Positions 15,595 to 21,975 of a stretch of DNA of 21,975 nucleotides are shown piece after piece. How positions within the stretch are numbered: position 1 is the stretch's first letter; every line of letters begins with the position of its first letter. Origin of the DNA: Pelagibacteraceae bacterium BACL5 MAG-120820-bin39. Its GTDB lineage: Bacteria; Pseudomonadota; Alphaproteobacteria; Pelagibacterales; Pelagibacteraceae. A program made the position numbers and the translations under genes. The notes beneath the pieces are model-generated. The model did not search any database and had not been told where the DNA came from. It saw nothing but the letters and a program-made list of their open reading frames with translations. Location of the stretch: contig LIBV01000006.1 of NCBI GenBank assembly GCA_001438335.1, positions 1 to 21,975 on the forward strand. The letters run 5' to 3'.

Positions 15595-15600
15595 TATAAG
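15595..15600 (+). promoter_or_regulatory. Possible -10 element placing aroQ as a leaderless transcript
   Basis: TATAAG ends 6 bp before the aroQ ATG at 15607. If it is used, transcription would start at or next to the A of the ATG, giving a leaderless message. The upstream region is a T-run inside thiS with no clear -35. Confidence 0.3.
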
Positions 15601-15606
15601 AGCTGA

Positions 15607-16047
15607 ATGAGTAATAAAATTATTGTTATTAATGGTCCAAATCTTAATCTATTAGGTGAAAGAGAACAATCACAATATGGCTCAACTTCTTTTGAAGATT
15701 TGAGAAATAATTGTCAAAATAAAGCAAAAGAAATTGGACTTAATTTAGAATTCACACAATCTAATATTGAAGGCGAAATTGTAACCTTGATACAAGACTC
15801 TAGAAAAAAATTTGATGGTATGATTATCAATGCTGCAGGATTTACTCACACTTCTGTTGCAATTAGAGATGCTTTAGATCTATTTAAAAAACCTATAATT
15901 GAACTTCATATTTCAAATATTTATAAAAGGGAGGAATTCAGGCATAAATCTCTAATTAGTGATATAGTAACTGGTGGAATTTTTGGTCTGGGTGCGGAAG
16001 GATATATTTTGGCCATAATTTCTATGCAAAAGCTTTTACAAAAATGA
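15607..16047 (+). CDS. aroQ: Type II 3-dehydroquinate dehydratase
   Basis: A 146-residue type II dehydroquinase, normal length for the dodecameric family; it removes water from 3-dehydroquinate in the shikimate pathway. The opening INGPNLNLLGERE and catalytic Tyr24 in SQYGS are present. The substrate-binding NAAGFTHTS lies at 75-83, and the catalytic His101 is in ELHISNIYKREEFRH with Arg112. It is first in aroQ-accB-accC, an arrangement common in alphaproteobacteria and other proteobacteria, and its TGA overlaps the accB ATG by 4 bp. No Shine-Dalgarno is visible upstream of its ATG. Confidence 0.96.
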   Translation: MSNKIIVINGPNLNLLGEREQSQYGSTSFEDLRNNCQNKAKEIGLNLEFTQSNIEGEIVTLIQDSRKKFDGMIINAAGFTHTSVAIRDALDLFKKPIIELHISNIYKREEFRHKSLISDIVTGGIFGLGAEGYILAIISMQKLLQK

Positions 16048-16481
16048 AAATAGATAAAAAAACAATTGAAGAATTAAGTAATTATTTAGATGAATTTGGT
16101 CTTACAGAGATAGAATATACCGATAAAGATACCAAAATCAAAGTCTCAAAAAACAGTATATCTGTAAATCAACAACCAATAAATTTATCTACACCACAAT
16201 CTAATAATACCATTGGGGACACTGGTAAAACACAAAATTTAAAAACAGGGATCGAAGTTACTTCACCAATAATTGGTACCGCTTATCATTCACCAGAACC
16301 AGGAGCTAAAAAATTTGTAGAAATTGGAAAAAAAATTAAAAAAGGTGACACAATTATGATTGTTGAAGCCATGAAAACAATGAATCATGTTCCATCTACT
16401 GCTGATGGTATTGTTAAAGAAATATGTGTCGAAGATGGTCAGCCAGTTGAATATGGGCAAACCATTATCATCTTAGAATAA
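16044..16481 (+). CDS. accB: Biotin carboxyl carrier protein of acetyl-CoA carboxylase
   Basis: A 145-residue BCCP. The N-terminal helical segment (residues 1-35) is followed by a polar linker (about 36-68) rich in Asn, Gln, Ser and Thr rather than the Ala/Pro linker of E. coli. The biotinyl domain (about 70-145) has the attachment lysine Lys111 in VEAMKTMNHV. The usual EAMKMMN or EAMKLMN reads EAMKTMN here. It carries carboxyl-biotin between AccC and the AccAD transferase in the first step of fatty acid synthesis. It overlaps aroQ by 4 bp and accC by 1 bp (TAATG). accA and accD are not in the window. Confidence 0.96.
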   Translation: MKIDKKTIEELSNYLDEFGLTEIEYTDKDTKIKVSKNSISVNQQPINLSTPQSNNTIGDTGKTQNLKTGIEVTSPIIGTAYHSPEPGAKKFVEIGKKIKKGDTIMIVEAMKTMNHVPSTADGIVKEICVEDGQPVEYGQTIIILE

Positions 16482-17818
16482 TGTTCAAAAAAATATTAAT
16501 TGCAAACCGTGGGGAAATTGCAGTTAGAGTAATTAGAGCTTGCAAAGAGTGGGGAATTGCAACTGTAGCTGTACACTCCGATGTTGATAGAAATAGTATG
16601 CATGTAAGGTTGGCTGATGAAAGTGTATGTATAGGATCTCATCAACCTGCAAATAGTTATTTAAATATTCCTGCTTTAATGTCAGCAATTGAACTTACTA
16701 AAGCTGAAGCAGTTCATCCTGGGTATGGCTTTCTTTCAGAGAATGCAAATTTTGCAAGAGTGCTAGAGGAAAATAATATAAAATTTATTGGGGCTTCTTC
16801 AAAGCTAATTGAAATGATGGGTGATAAAATCCAAGCAAAACGAATTGCTAAAGAAAATGGTTTGCCTGTTATAGAAGGGTCTGAAGGTGGTGTAAAAGAT
16901 GTCAATGAAGCGAAAGAATTATGTAAAAAAATAGGATTCCCTGTTTTGATCAAAGCATCAGGTGGTGGTGGTGGAAAAGGAATGAAAATAGTAAAAAAAG
17001 AAGAAGAATTTGAAACTTTATTTTCTACTGCTAAATCTGAAGCTCAAAAATATTTTGGTAATGATGAAGTTTATATTGAAAAATTTTTTCAAAATCCTCG
17101 ACATATTGAAGTACAAATTTTAGCAGGAAAAAATAGAACAGTACATTTGCATGAAAGAGACTGTTCGGTGCAAAGAAGACATCAAAAACTAATTGAAGAA
17201 ACACCAAGTCCAGTTTTGAATGATGAAATTAGAAAAGAACTTTTTGAAAAAACCGTAAAAATGGTCAGTAAAATTGGTTATGAAGGCGCTGGAACAGTAG
17301 AATTTATCTATGAAGACGGAAAATTTTATTTTTTAGAGATGAATACTAGGGTTCAAGTCGAGCATCCAGTTACAGAAATGGTTACTGGAGTAGATATAAT
17401 TAAAGAACAGATTTGGATCGCTTACACTGGTGAAACTGCTTTAAAACAAAGCGATATCAATCCTAGAGGTCATGCAATCGAATGTAGAATAAATGCTGAA
17501 GATCCTAGTAAAAATTTTCAACCCTCGCCTGGAACAATTGGAATGTGTCATCAGCCCTCTGGATTTAGAACTCGGGTAGATGGTGCCATATTTCAGGGTT
17601 ACAAAGTAACACCGTTTTATGACAGTATGATTTGTAAACTTATCTGCCATGGGAGAAATAGAAAAGAGGCAATTCAAAGAATGAATAGATCATTAGATGA
17701 ATTTGTTATTGAGGGAATTACAACTACAATTCCTTTACATAAAATACTTTTAAACCATCCTAAATTTATTAATTCTGATTTTAATGTGAGTTGGTTAGAT
17801 AATGAAAAAGTTATCTAA
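16481..17818 (+). CDS. accC: Biotin carboxylase subunit of acetyl-CoA carboxylase
   Basis: A 445-residue biotin carboxylase, full length, which carboxylates the biotin on AccB with ATP and bicarbonate. The N-terminal FKKILIANRGEIAVRVIRAC and HPGYGFLSEN blocks come first. The ATP-grasp glycine-rich loop KASGGGGGKGMKIV is next, then HLHERDCSVQRRHQK, and the Mg/ATP site is FLEMNTRVQVEHPVTEMVTG. The C-terminal GHAIECRINAEDP is also diagnostic. The stop shares bases with the convergent DUF2155 stop (CTAA). In many alphaproteobacteria accC is followed by aat and then DUF2155 and NDUFA12; aat is missing here and the two downstream genes are on the opposite strand. Confidence 0.98.
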   Translation: MFKKILIANRGEIAVRVIRACKEWGIATVAVHSDVDRNSMHVRLADESVCIGSHQPANSYLNIPALMSAIELTKAEAVHPGYGFLSENANFARVLEENNIKFIGASSKLIEMMGDKIQAKRIAKENGLPVIEGSEGGVKDVNEAKELCKKIGFPVLIKASGGGGGKGMKIVKKEEEFETLFSTAKSEAQKYFGNDEVYIEKFFQNPRHIEVQILAGKNRTVHLHERDCSVQRRHQKLIEETPSPVLNDEIRKELFEKTVKMVSKIGYEGAGTVEFIYEDGKFYFLEMNTRVQVEHPVTEMVTGVDIIKEQIWIAYTGETALKQSDINPRGHAIECRINAEDPSKNFQPSPGTIGMCHQPSGFRTRVDGAIFQGYKVTPFYDSMICKLICHGRNRKEAIQRMNRSLDEFVIEGITTTIPLHKILLNHPKFINSDFNVSWLDNEKVI

Positions 17819-18222
17819 TAACATTTAACTAGCCAAATATCATAAACAGGATGATCAAAAGGGTTTATTGAAGGACTTGAGGAAAACATCCAACCATTAA
17901 AAATAAAAACTTCATTATTATCTTTATTAGTTAGATCACGAACTTGTATATAAGCAGTGACTTCAGGATTATCATCAAACTCAGAATTTTTACATTTCAT
18001 ACTTTTTATAGCAAGATCACCAAAAATTAATTCTTCACTATTTTTAAGACTAATTAAATTATTTTTAGAGCTTATTTTATCTAAAATTTTAACATCGGTA
18101 AAAGCTCCCTCTAAATTTTCAATTGCATAGGAAGAATGTGAAAAAAATAAAATAAATATAGTATTTAAAAATAATAAATTAAATTTATTCTTTCCAACTT
18201 TTATATTTTTTTTCAATTCCAT
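17815..18222 (-). CDS. DUF2155 family periplasmic protein
   Basis: A 135-residue secreted protein of unknown function. A signal peptide is clear: Lys-rich start, hydrophobic core FNLLFLNTIFILFF and probable cleavage after SHSSYA (about residue 33). The mature part has the DUF2155 pattern: a phosphate-like acidic/hydrophobic core with MKCKNSEFDD, TAYIQVRDL, FNGWMFSSSPSINPFDHPVYDIWLVKC. Two conserved cysteines, one in the middle and one at the extreme C-terminus, could form a disulfide. DUF2155 is an alphaproteobacterial family usually next to the NDUFA12 gene. Here its start lies 38 bp inside the NDUFA12 coding region, so most of the signal peptide is read from the overlap. Confidence 0.85.
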   Translation of the reverse strand: MELKKNIKVGKNKFNLLFLNTIFILFFSHSSYAIENLEGAFTDVKILDKISSKNNLISLKNSEELIFGDLAIKSMKCKNSEFDDNPEVTAYIQVRDLTNKDNNEVFIFNGWMFSSSPSINPFDHPVYDIWLVKCY

Positions 18223-18544
18223 CTTTATTTTTATTTGGGTAATAAGCTTGATCAGTCCCAGTTAAATTAGATTGATGAGGTTTTTGCCAATCATATTTTT
18301 GAAGAATATGATTATTTTCAATTTTATTATGTGTGAAATGCATCCATGAATACCACTCAACTGGAATTTTAGAGGCATCAATTTCATCAGAATAAATTAC
18401 CCATCTTTTTCCATTTCTGCTTTCATAATATTTATTTCCAAAAGAGTCTTGGCCAGCTAATTTGCCATAAAAAATAGTTTGTAACATTGTTCCAAAAGTA
18501 TCTCGATTCCACCAAGTGAAAATTTGTTTTAAAAGTGTCAACAT
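18185..18544 (-). CDS. NADH:ubiquinone oxidoreductase accessory subunit NDUFA12 homologue
   Basis: A 119-residue homologue of the mitochondrial complex I accessory subunit B17.2/NDUFA12, found in alphaproteobacteria. The diagnostic parts are IFTWWNRDTFGTMLQTIFYGKLAGQDSFGNKYYE, then KRWVIYSDEIDASKIPVEWYSWMHF and the C-terminal WQKPHQSNLTGTDQAYYP. It peripherally associates with respiratory complex I. I use the ATG at 18544; an in-frame TTG at 18565 would add seven residues with no counterpart in the family. It is first in a two-gene unit with DUF2155 and is divergent from the NrdJ-tail gene across 114 bp. The core complex I genes are not in the window. Confidence 0.9.
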   Translation of the reverse strand: MLTLLKQIFTWWNRDTFGTMLQTIFYGKLAGQDSFGNKYYESRNGKRWVIYSDEIDASKIPVEWYSWMHFTHNKIENNHILQKYDWQKPHQSNLTGTDQAYYPNKNKDGIEKKYKSWKE

Positions 18545-18591
18545 AATTTTAAAATATTTATTCAATCTTAAATTGTATAAATTAAATTAGA

Positions 18592-18647
18592 CTAAAATTT
18601 GAATTTGTATATAAATTAAATGATTCAATATTCAAATTAAATTTTAG
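18592..18647. repeat. Imperfect inverted repeat upstream of the NrdJ-tail gene
   Basis: CTAAAATTTGAATTTG (18592-18607) and CAAATTAAATTTTAG (18633-18647) are reverse complements apart from one extra base, around a 25-bp AT-rich loop. The right arm ends 11 bp before the ATG at 18659, just before an AAGGA (18651-18655). It could be an operator or an RNA hairpin, but AT-rich sequence makes chance repeats likely. Confidence 0.4.
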
Positions 18648-18658
18648 ATAAAGGAAAA

Positions 18659-19483
18659 ATGGCAAAGTATTTAGTAGAAACATATTACACATGTACGTTT
18701 AAAGTTAATCATTATTTAGACGATATCAATGAAACAGAGCTTAAAAATCTTGAAAAACGAGATGATGGAAAATTTGAAGTTTTAGACGTAAAACTTGATA
18801 ACCGAAAAACAAAAAGTCTAGATCCAAACAATAATAAAGTAATTGAGACTAAAAAAATTGATGTAGTTTCAGATAATTCAAAAATAAAAACCGAAAATAA
18901 AGATACAATTATTGCAGCTGTTCATAAAAATTCAGATCGACCAGGAAAAAGATTTGGCATGCCTGATAGAAGAAAAGGATACATTCAAAAAGCTACTATT
19001 GGAAATCATAAGGTATATCTGCATACTGGTGAGTATGAGGATGGAAAAATTGGAGAAATTTTTATTGATACAAGTAAAGAAGGTGAATTAGTTAAAGCTT
19101 TAATGAATAATTTTGCAATAGCAGTATCCTTGGGACTTCAATATGGAGTGCCACTTGATGAATTTATAAATGCCTATGTTGGTACAAAATTTGAACCATC
19201 AGGAAAAGTTCATGGCAATGATAGAATACTAAGTGCAAGTTCAATTTTAGATTATATTTTCAGAGAACTTGCAATTTCTTATCAAAATAGAGAAGATCTA
19301 GCACATACTCCAGCTATAGGTGGAAATGATAATACTTCGATGGATGAACAAAATTCTGAAGATCAAAACCAATTACTAAAAATTGTAAAAGATATCACCA
19401 GTAAGGGTTTTGTTAGAAATAACTATAAGAAAAACCTTGTAGATTTATCTGATGTTAAAATAAGTTTAAAAGGAAAAAAATAA
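18659..19483 (+). CDS. Stand-alone protein related to the C-terminal region of B12-dependent ribonucleotide reductase (NrdJ)
   Basis: A 274-residue soluble protein. Residues about 102-216 closely match the C-terminal part of alphaproteobacterial class II (adenosylcobalamin) ribonucleotide reductases: PDRRKGYIQKATIGNHKVYL, TGEYEDGKIGEIFID, then LMNNFAIAVSLGLQYGVPLDEF, KFEPSGKVHGND and ILDYIFRELAISY. The catalytic barrel of NrdJ, its B12 site and its active cysteines are absent. The only cysteine is Cys12, so the CxxC redox tail is missing too. Residues 1-20 (YLVETYYTCTFKVNHYL) look like a separate small beta element, followed by a Lys/Asp-rich linker. It cannot be a reductase by itself; a nucleotide-binding or regulatory role is only a guess. 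A gene with its own start and AAGGA site argues against a recent truncation remnant. Confidence 0.75.
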   Translation: MAKYLVETYYTCTFKVNHYLDDINETELKNLEKRDDGKFEVLDVKLDNRKTKSLDPNNNKVIETKKIDVVSDNSKIKTENKDTIIAAVHKNSDRPGKRFGMPDRRKGYIQKATIGNHKVYLHTGEYEDGKIGEIFIDTSKEGELVKALMNNFAIAVSLGLQYGVPLDEFINAYVGTKFEPSGKVHGNDRILSASSILDYIFRELAISYQNREDLAHTPAIGGNDNTSMDEQNSEDQNQLLKIVKDITSKGFVRNNYKKNLVDLSDVKISLKGKK

Positions 19484-19487
19484 ATAA

Positions 19488-21272
19488 TTATTTTTTTAAT
19501 TTTATAGATAAATTTAATTCTTTAAGCTGATCTTCGGTAACTTCCGATGGTGCATTCATCATTAAATCTTGAGCATTTTGATTCATTGGAAACATTGTAA
19601 CTTCTCTAATATTTTTCTCATTTGCTAACAACATCACAATTCGATCTATTCCAGGTGCTATACCACCATGAGGAGGAGCACCATAACTTAGAGCATTAAT
19701 CATCCCGCTAAATTTTTTATCAACTTGCGATTTGTCATATCCAGCAATTGAAAATAATTTATACATCAAGTCTGGTTTATGATTTCTTATTGCACCAGAC
19801 GAGAGCTCAATTCCATTACAAACGATATCATATTGGTATGCAAGAATATCTAAAGGTTTATCTAAATCTAATTTATCAGTATTCCCTTGGGGCATTGAAA
19901 AAGGATTGTGACTAAATTCTATTTTATTAGTCACTTCGTCTCTCTCAAACATGGGGTAATCAACTATCCAACAAAATGCAAAAATATCATCATCAATTAA
20001 ATCTAAATCTTTGCCAATTTTATCTCTAGCTAAACCAATTATTTTTACTAATTCTTTTTCTTTTCCACATGACAAGAAAATACTGTCCCCCACTTCTGCT
20101 CCAGTAATTTTCATAATCTCTAATAAGGACTCACTTGAGAAAAATTTTCCAACAGGTCCCTTTGCCGTAATTTCATTATTTTTTTCAAGAGTAAAATATG
20201 CTAGACCTGATGCACCCTGTTCTTTAGCCCACTTATCAATACTATCAAAAAAACTTCTTGGTTTGTCTTTTGTATTTTTTGTAACAATACACCTGACCTT
20301 AGATCCTGATTTTACAAGTTTTTTAAATATCTCAAATGTAATGTCGTCCCTAGAAAAAAGATCAGATATATCATTAATTATTAGCGGGTTTCTTAAGTCA
20401 GGTTTGTCACTACCATATTTAAGTAAAGCCTCCTTATATGAAATCTTAGGAAATTTATCATATTTTAATTTTTTATTTGAAAACTTTTTAAAAGTATTAA
20501 CCATTAAAGTTTCAACAACATTAAAAACGTCGTCTTGTTCAACAAAAGACATTTCTAAATCTAATTGATAAAATTCTCCTGGACTTCTATCTGCTCTTGC
20601 ATCTTCATCTCTAAAACAAGGTGCTATTTGGAAATATTTATCAAATCCAGATACCATTATTAATTGTTTGAACTGTTGTGGAGCTTGAGGTAATGCGTAA
20701 AATTTCCCTGGATTTAATCTACTAGGAACAAGAAAATCTCTTGCACCTTCTGGGCTAGATGAGGTCAAAATTGGTGTTTGGAATTCTAAAAATCCAAGTT
20801 TATTCATTTCATTTCTGATGAATGAAATCACTTTTGATCTAAGGATTATATTTTCGTGTATTTTTTTTCTTCTAAGATCTAGAAATCGATATTTAAGTCT
20901 AATCTCCTCAGCATACTCTTGATCACTGAACACAGGCATAGGTAACTCTTTACAAGTACCTAAAATTTCAGAATTGTTAATTGTTACTTCTATTTCACCA
21001 GTTTCAATATCTTTGTTAATTGTCTCGGTTGTTCTATCTACAACTTTTCCCTCAATTTTTACTACAGTCTCTAATGGGGTTCTTTCTAATAGTTTAAAGT
21101 TTATATTTTCTTGATCTATGATGCATTGTGTAATTCCATAATTATCTCTTAAATCAATAAATAACAAATTTCCATGATCTCGTTTTTTATTAATCCAACC
21201 AGATAAAATAACATCTTGTCCGACATTATTTTTTCTTAATTCATTACAATGGTGACTTCTATATTTGTTCAA
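19488..21272 (-). CDS. aspS: Aspartyl-tRNA synthetase
   Basis: A 594-residue bacterial-type class II synthetase. An N-terminal OB-fold anticodon domain (about 1-105) has ILSGWINKKRDHGNLLFIDLRD, followed by the catalytic core with motif 2 (CFRDEDARADRSPGEFYQLD), the bacterial GAD insertion, SGAIRNHKPD, and motif 3 (GAPPHGGIAPGIDR, residues 531-544). His33 in RDHGN resembles the His reported in non-discriminating AspRS that also charge tRNA-Asn, which would require GatCAB; this is inference. The start is TTG at 21272. The codon before it in frame is the hda TAA, so no upstream start exists, and GGGAG lies 5 nt before it. It ends 4 bp from the convergent NrdJ-tail gene. Confidence 0.97.
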   Translation of the reverse strand: MNKYRSHHCNELRKNNVGQDVILSGWINKKRDHGNLLFIDLRDNYGITQCIIDQENINFKLLERTPLETVVKIEGKVVDRTTETINKDIETGEIEVTINNSEILGTCKELPMPVFSDQEYAEEIRLKYRFLDLRRKKIHENIILRSKVISFIRNEMNKLGFLEFQTPILTSSSPEGARDFLVPSRLNPGKFYALPQAPQQFKQLIMVSGFDKYFQIAPCFRDEDARADRSPGEFYQLDLEMSFVEQDDVFNVVETLMVNTFKKFSNKKLKYDKFPKISYKEALLKYGSDKPDLRNPLIINDISDLFSRDDITFEIFKKLVKSGSKVRCIVTKNTKDKPRSFFDSIDKWAKEQGASGLAYFTLEKNNEITAKGPVGKFFSSESLLEIMKITGAEVGDSIFLSCGKEKELVKIIGLARDKIGKDLDLIDDDIFAFCWIVDYPMFERDEVTNKIEFSHNPFSMPQGNTDKLDLDKPLDILAYQYDIVCNGIELSSGAIRNHKPDLMYKLFSIAGYDKSQVDKKFSGMINALSYGAPPHGGIAPGIDRIVMLLANEKNIREVTMFPMNQNAQDLMMNAPSEVTEDQLKELNLSIKLKK

Positions 21273-21935
21273 TTATTCTCCCAGAGCCTCTTTAATAATT
21301 TTAAGGTCTATAGATTTTTTCTTTTTTAAACTTATCTCATCGATCTTATATATGAAATCAAATATTTTACTATAGGATCTATCTATTCTTTTTATTACAT
21401 AATCAATTAACTTTTTTTCTATAGAGATTTGACGATCAGATAAATTTTTTAATATTAAAGCAAAAATTAATTCATCATCTGGCTTTTCTATATTTAGTAA
21501 TAAAAAATTTGATGATCTAGATTTTAAGTCTTTTAATTTAAATTGCATATTTGTGATAGGTTTTTTTGTGGTTATAATTAAGTATTTGTTATCCTGATCA
21601 ATTATGTTTAGAAAAGTAAATAGCAAGTTTTCATCAACCGCTTCATCTAAATCCTCTAAAATAATATTTTGATAAATTTTGATCTTTTTTAAAAATTCAT
21701 TATCTAATTTTTTTGAACTTATTTTAATGCCTTTAAATTTTTCCAAAAAAATATTAATTATGTGTGTTTTCCCAGAAAATTTTTCTCCAATAATATTTAA
21801 AAAATTCTTTTCCCATTTGGGCCAAACATCCAGTAAATTAAAAATATGTTTGTTGCTATTAGAAATAAAAAAATCTTGATCTTTAAAATTTTCTTCATAA
21901 CCAAATTTAATAATTGTTTGATTTAAATCTTTCAT
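21273..21935 (-). CDS. hda: Hda/HdaA-like DnaA-family replication regulator
   Basis: A 220-residue DnaA-related AAA+ protein. The N-terminal FKDQDFFISNSNKHIFNLLDVWPKW resembles alphaproteobacterial HdaA. A P-loop GEKFSGKT is at residues 50-57 and a Walker B-like ILEDLDEA is at 92-99. The C-terminal half (KDLKSRSSNFLLLNIEKPDDEL, then IKRIDRSYSKIFDFIYKIDEISL) has the sensor 2 and lid arrangement of the Hda/DnaA family. There is no C-terminal DnaA DNA-binding domain, as expected for Hda, which with the beta clamp stimulates ATP hydrolysis on DnaA. I choose the ATG at 21935 rather than the in-frame ATG at 21947 because it overlaps an upstream stop as ATGA. The stop abuts aspS in the same frame. 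Confidence 0.85.
   Translation of the reverse strand: MKDLNQTIIKFGYEENFKDQDFFISNSNKHIFNLLDVWPKWEKNFLNIIGEKFSGKTHIINIFLEKFKGIKISSKKLDNEFLKKIKIYQNIILEDLDEAVDENLLFTFLNIIDQDNKYLIITTKKPITNMQFKLKDLKSRSSNFLLLNIEKPDDELIFALILKNLSDRQISIEKKLIDYVIKRIDRSYSKIFDFIYKIDEISLKKKKSIDLKIIKEALGE
21278..21282 (-). promoter_or_regulatory. Shine-Dalgarno deciding the aspS TTG start
   Basis: GGGAG on the minus strand lies within the last codons of hda (CTG GGA GAA TAA), 5 nt before the aspS TTG. It supports initiation at TTG directly after the hda stop. Confidence 0.6.
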
Positions 21936-21975
21936 CTTAAAACCCATACCTGATCTTTAAAAACAAATTGGTAAC
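21932..21975 (-). CDS. C-terminal tail of an unidentified gene upstream of hda
   Basis: On the minus strand one frame entering from the window edge reads YQFVFKDQVWVLR and stops at TGA (21934-21932), overlapping the hda ATG as ATGA. This is the same junction seen at iscR-sufB, sufD-sufS, prfB-AsmA and aroQ-accB, so it is probably the end of a co-transcribed gene. Thirteen residues are too few to name it. Another frame (ending LKIRYGF and TAA) is also open, so the call is tentative. Confidence 0.4.
   Translation of the reverse strand, partial: YQFVFKDQVWVLR

Noticed and set aside
15594..15606. TPP riboswitch before thiS
   Set aside because: Only 13 bp lie between thiS and aroQ, and I saw no TPP aptamer core (CUGAGA-type) on the minus strand within the start of aroQ.
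18545..18565. In-frame TTG start for the NDUFA12 gene adding seven residues
   Set aside because: NDUFA12 homologues begin just before the FTWWN block, matching the ATG at 18544.
19484..19500. T-run between the NrdJ-tail gene and aspS as a terminator
   Set aside because: There is a poly-T/A stretch but no GC-containing stem; such runs are everywhere in this DNA.
20011..20568. 185-codon open frame on the plus strand inside aspS
   Set aside because: It lies opposite a fully conserved AspRS region, has no recognisable family, and long antisense frames are common opposite Lys/Asp-rich genes.
21936..21947. Earlier ATG for hda adding MGFK
   Set aside because: The ATG at 21935 gives an ATGA overlap with the upstream frame, the standard junction in this window; the difference is only four residues, so it remains possible.
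1..21975. Mobile elements, CRISPR arrays, toxin-antitoxin or phage genes
   Set aside because: Every substantial reading frame is accounted for by housekeeping families; no direct-repeat arrays, transposases, integrases or tRNA-linked attachment sites were seen.

Overview
The window looks like chromosome of a SAR11-type alphaproteobacterium (Candidatus Pelagibacter or a close relative). The DNA is very AT-rich, the proteins are rich in Lys, Asn and Ile, almost every base is coding, and the gene families and neighbourhoods are alphaproteobacterial (IscR-SUF, aroQ-accB-accC, DUF2155-NDUFA12, rne/mrcA/prfB, HdaA). The assignment rests on recognising these features; no search was run. I found no mobile element, prophage, CRISPR array, tRNA or rRNA, and no gene-free stretch longer than 130 bp.

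Layout. 1-3947: a minus-strand iron-sulfur operon, iscR-sufB-sufC-sufD-sufS (sufS is cut by the window edge), with a near-consensus IscR type 1 operator over its promoter. 4022-7102: an alpha/beta hydrolase (+), anhydro-MurNAc kinase anmK (-) and tyrS (+). 7105-12722: a minus-strand operon of penicillin-binding protein 1A (mrcA), release factor 2 (prfB, with a programmed +1 frameshift) and an AsmA-like membrane protein. 12824-14599: an RNase E/G family enzyme without the usual zinc-link motif. 14596-15593: thiS-thiG for the thiazole half of thiamine (-). 15607-17818: aroQ-accB-accC (+). 17815-18544: DUF2155 and the complex I accessory subunit NDUFA12 (-). 18659-19483: a stand-alone protein matching the C-terminal part of B12-dependent ribonucleotide reductase. 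19488-21975: hda-aspS (-), preceded by the tail of an unidentified gene.

How it works together. Most genes are housekeeping: Fe-S cluster assembly with feedback control, cell-wall synthesis and recycling, translation (TyrRS, AspRS, RF2), RNA decay, fatty acid initiation, thiazole synthesis and replication control. Genes within operons overlap by 1 or 4 bp or abut, and five convergent pairs meet within 4 bp or share stop codons, so there is no room for ordinary terminators.

I did not find a convincing wholly new system. The observations most worth following are the RNase E lacking its Zn-link, the orphan NrdJ-tail protein, the E. coli-like IscR operator, the thiS/thiG junction where the ThiS Gly tail is also the thiG Shine-Dalgarno, and the prfB frameshift that hides the true gene start.
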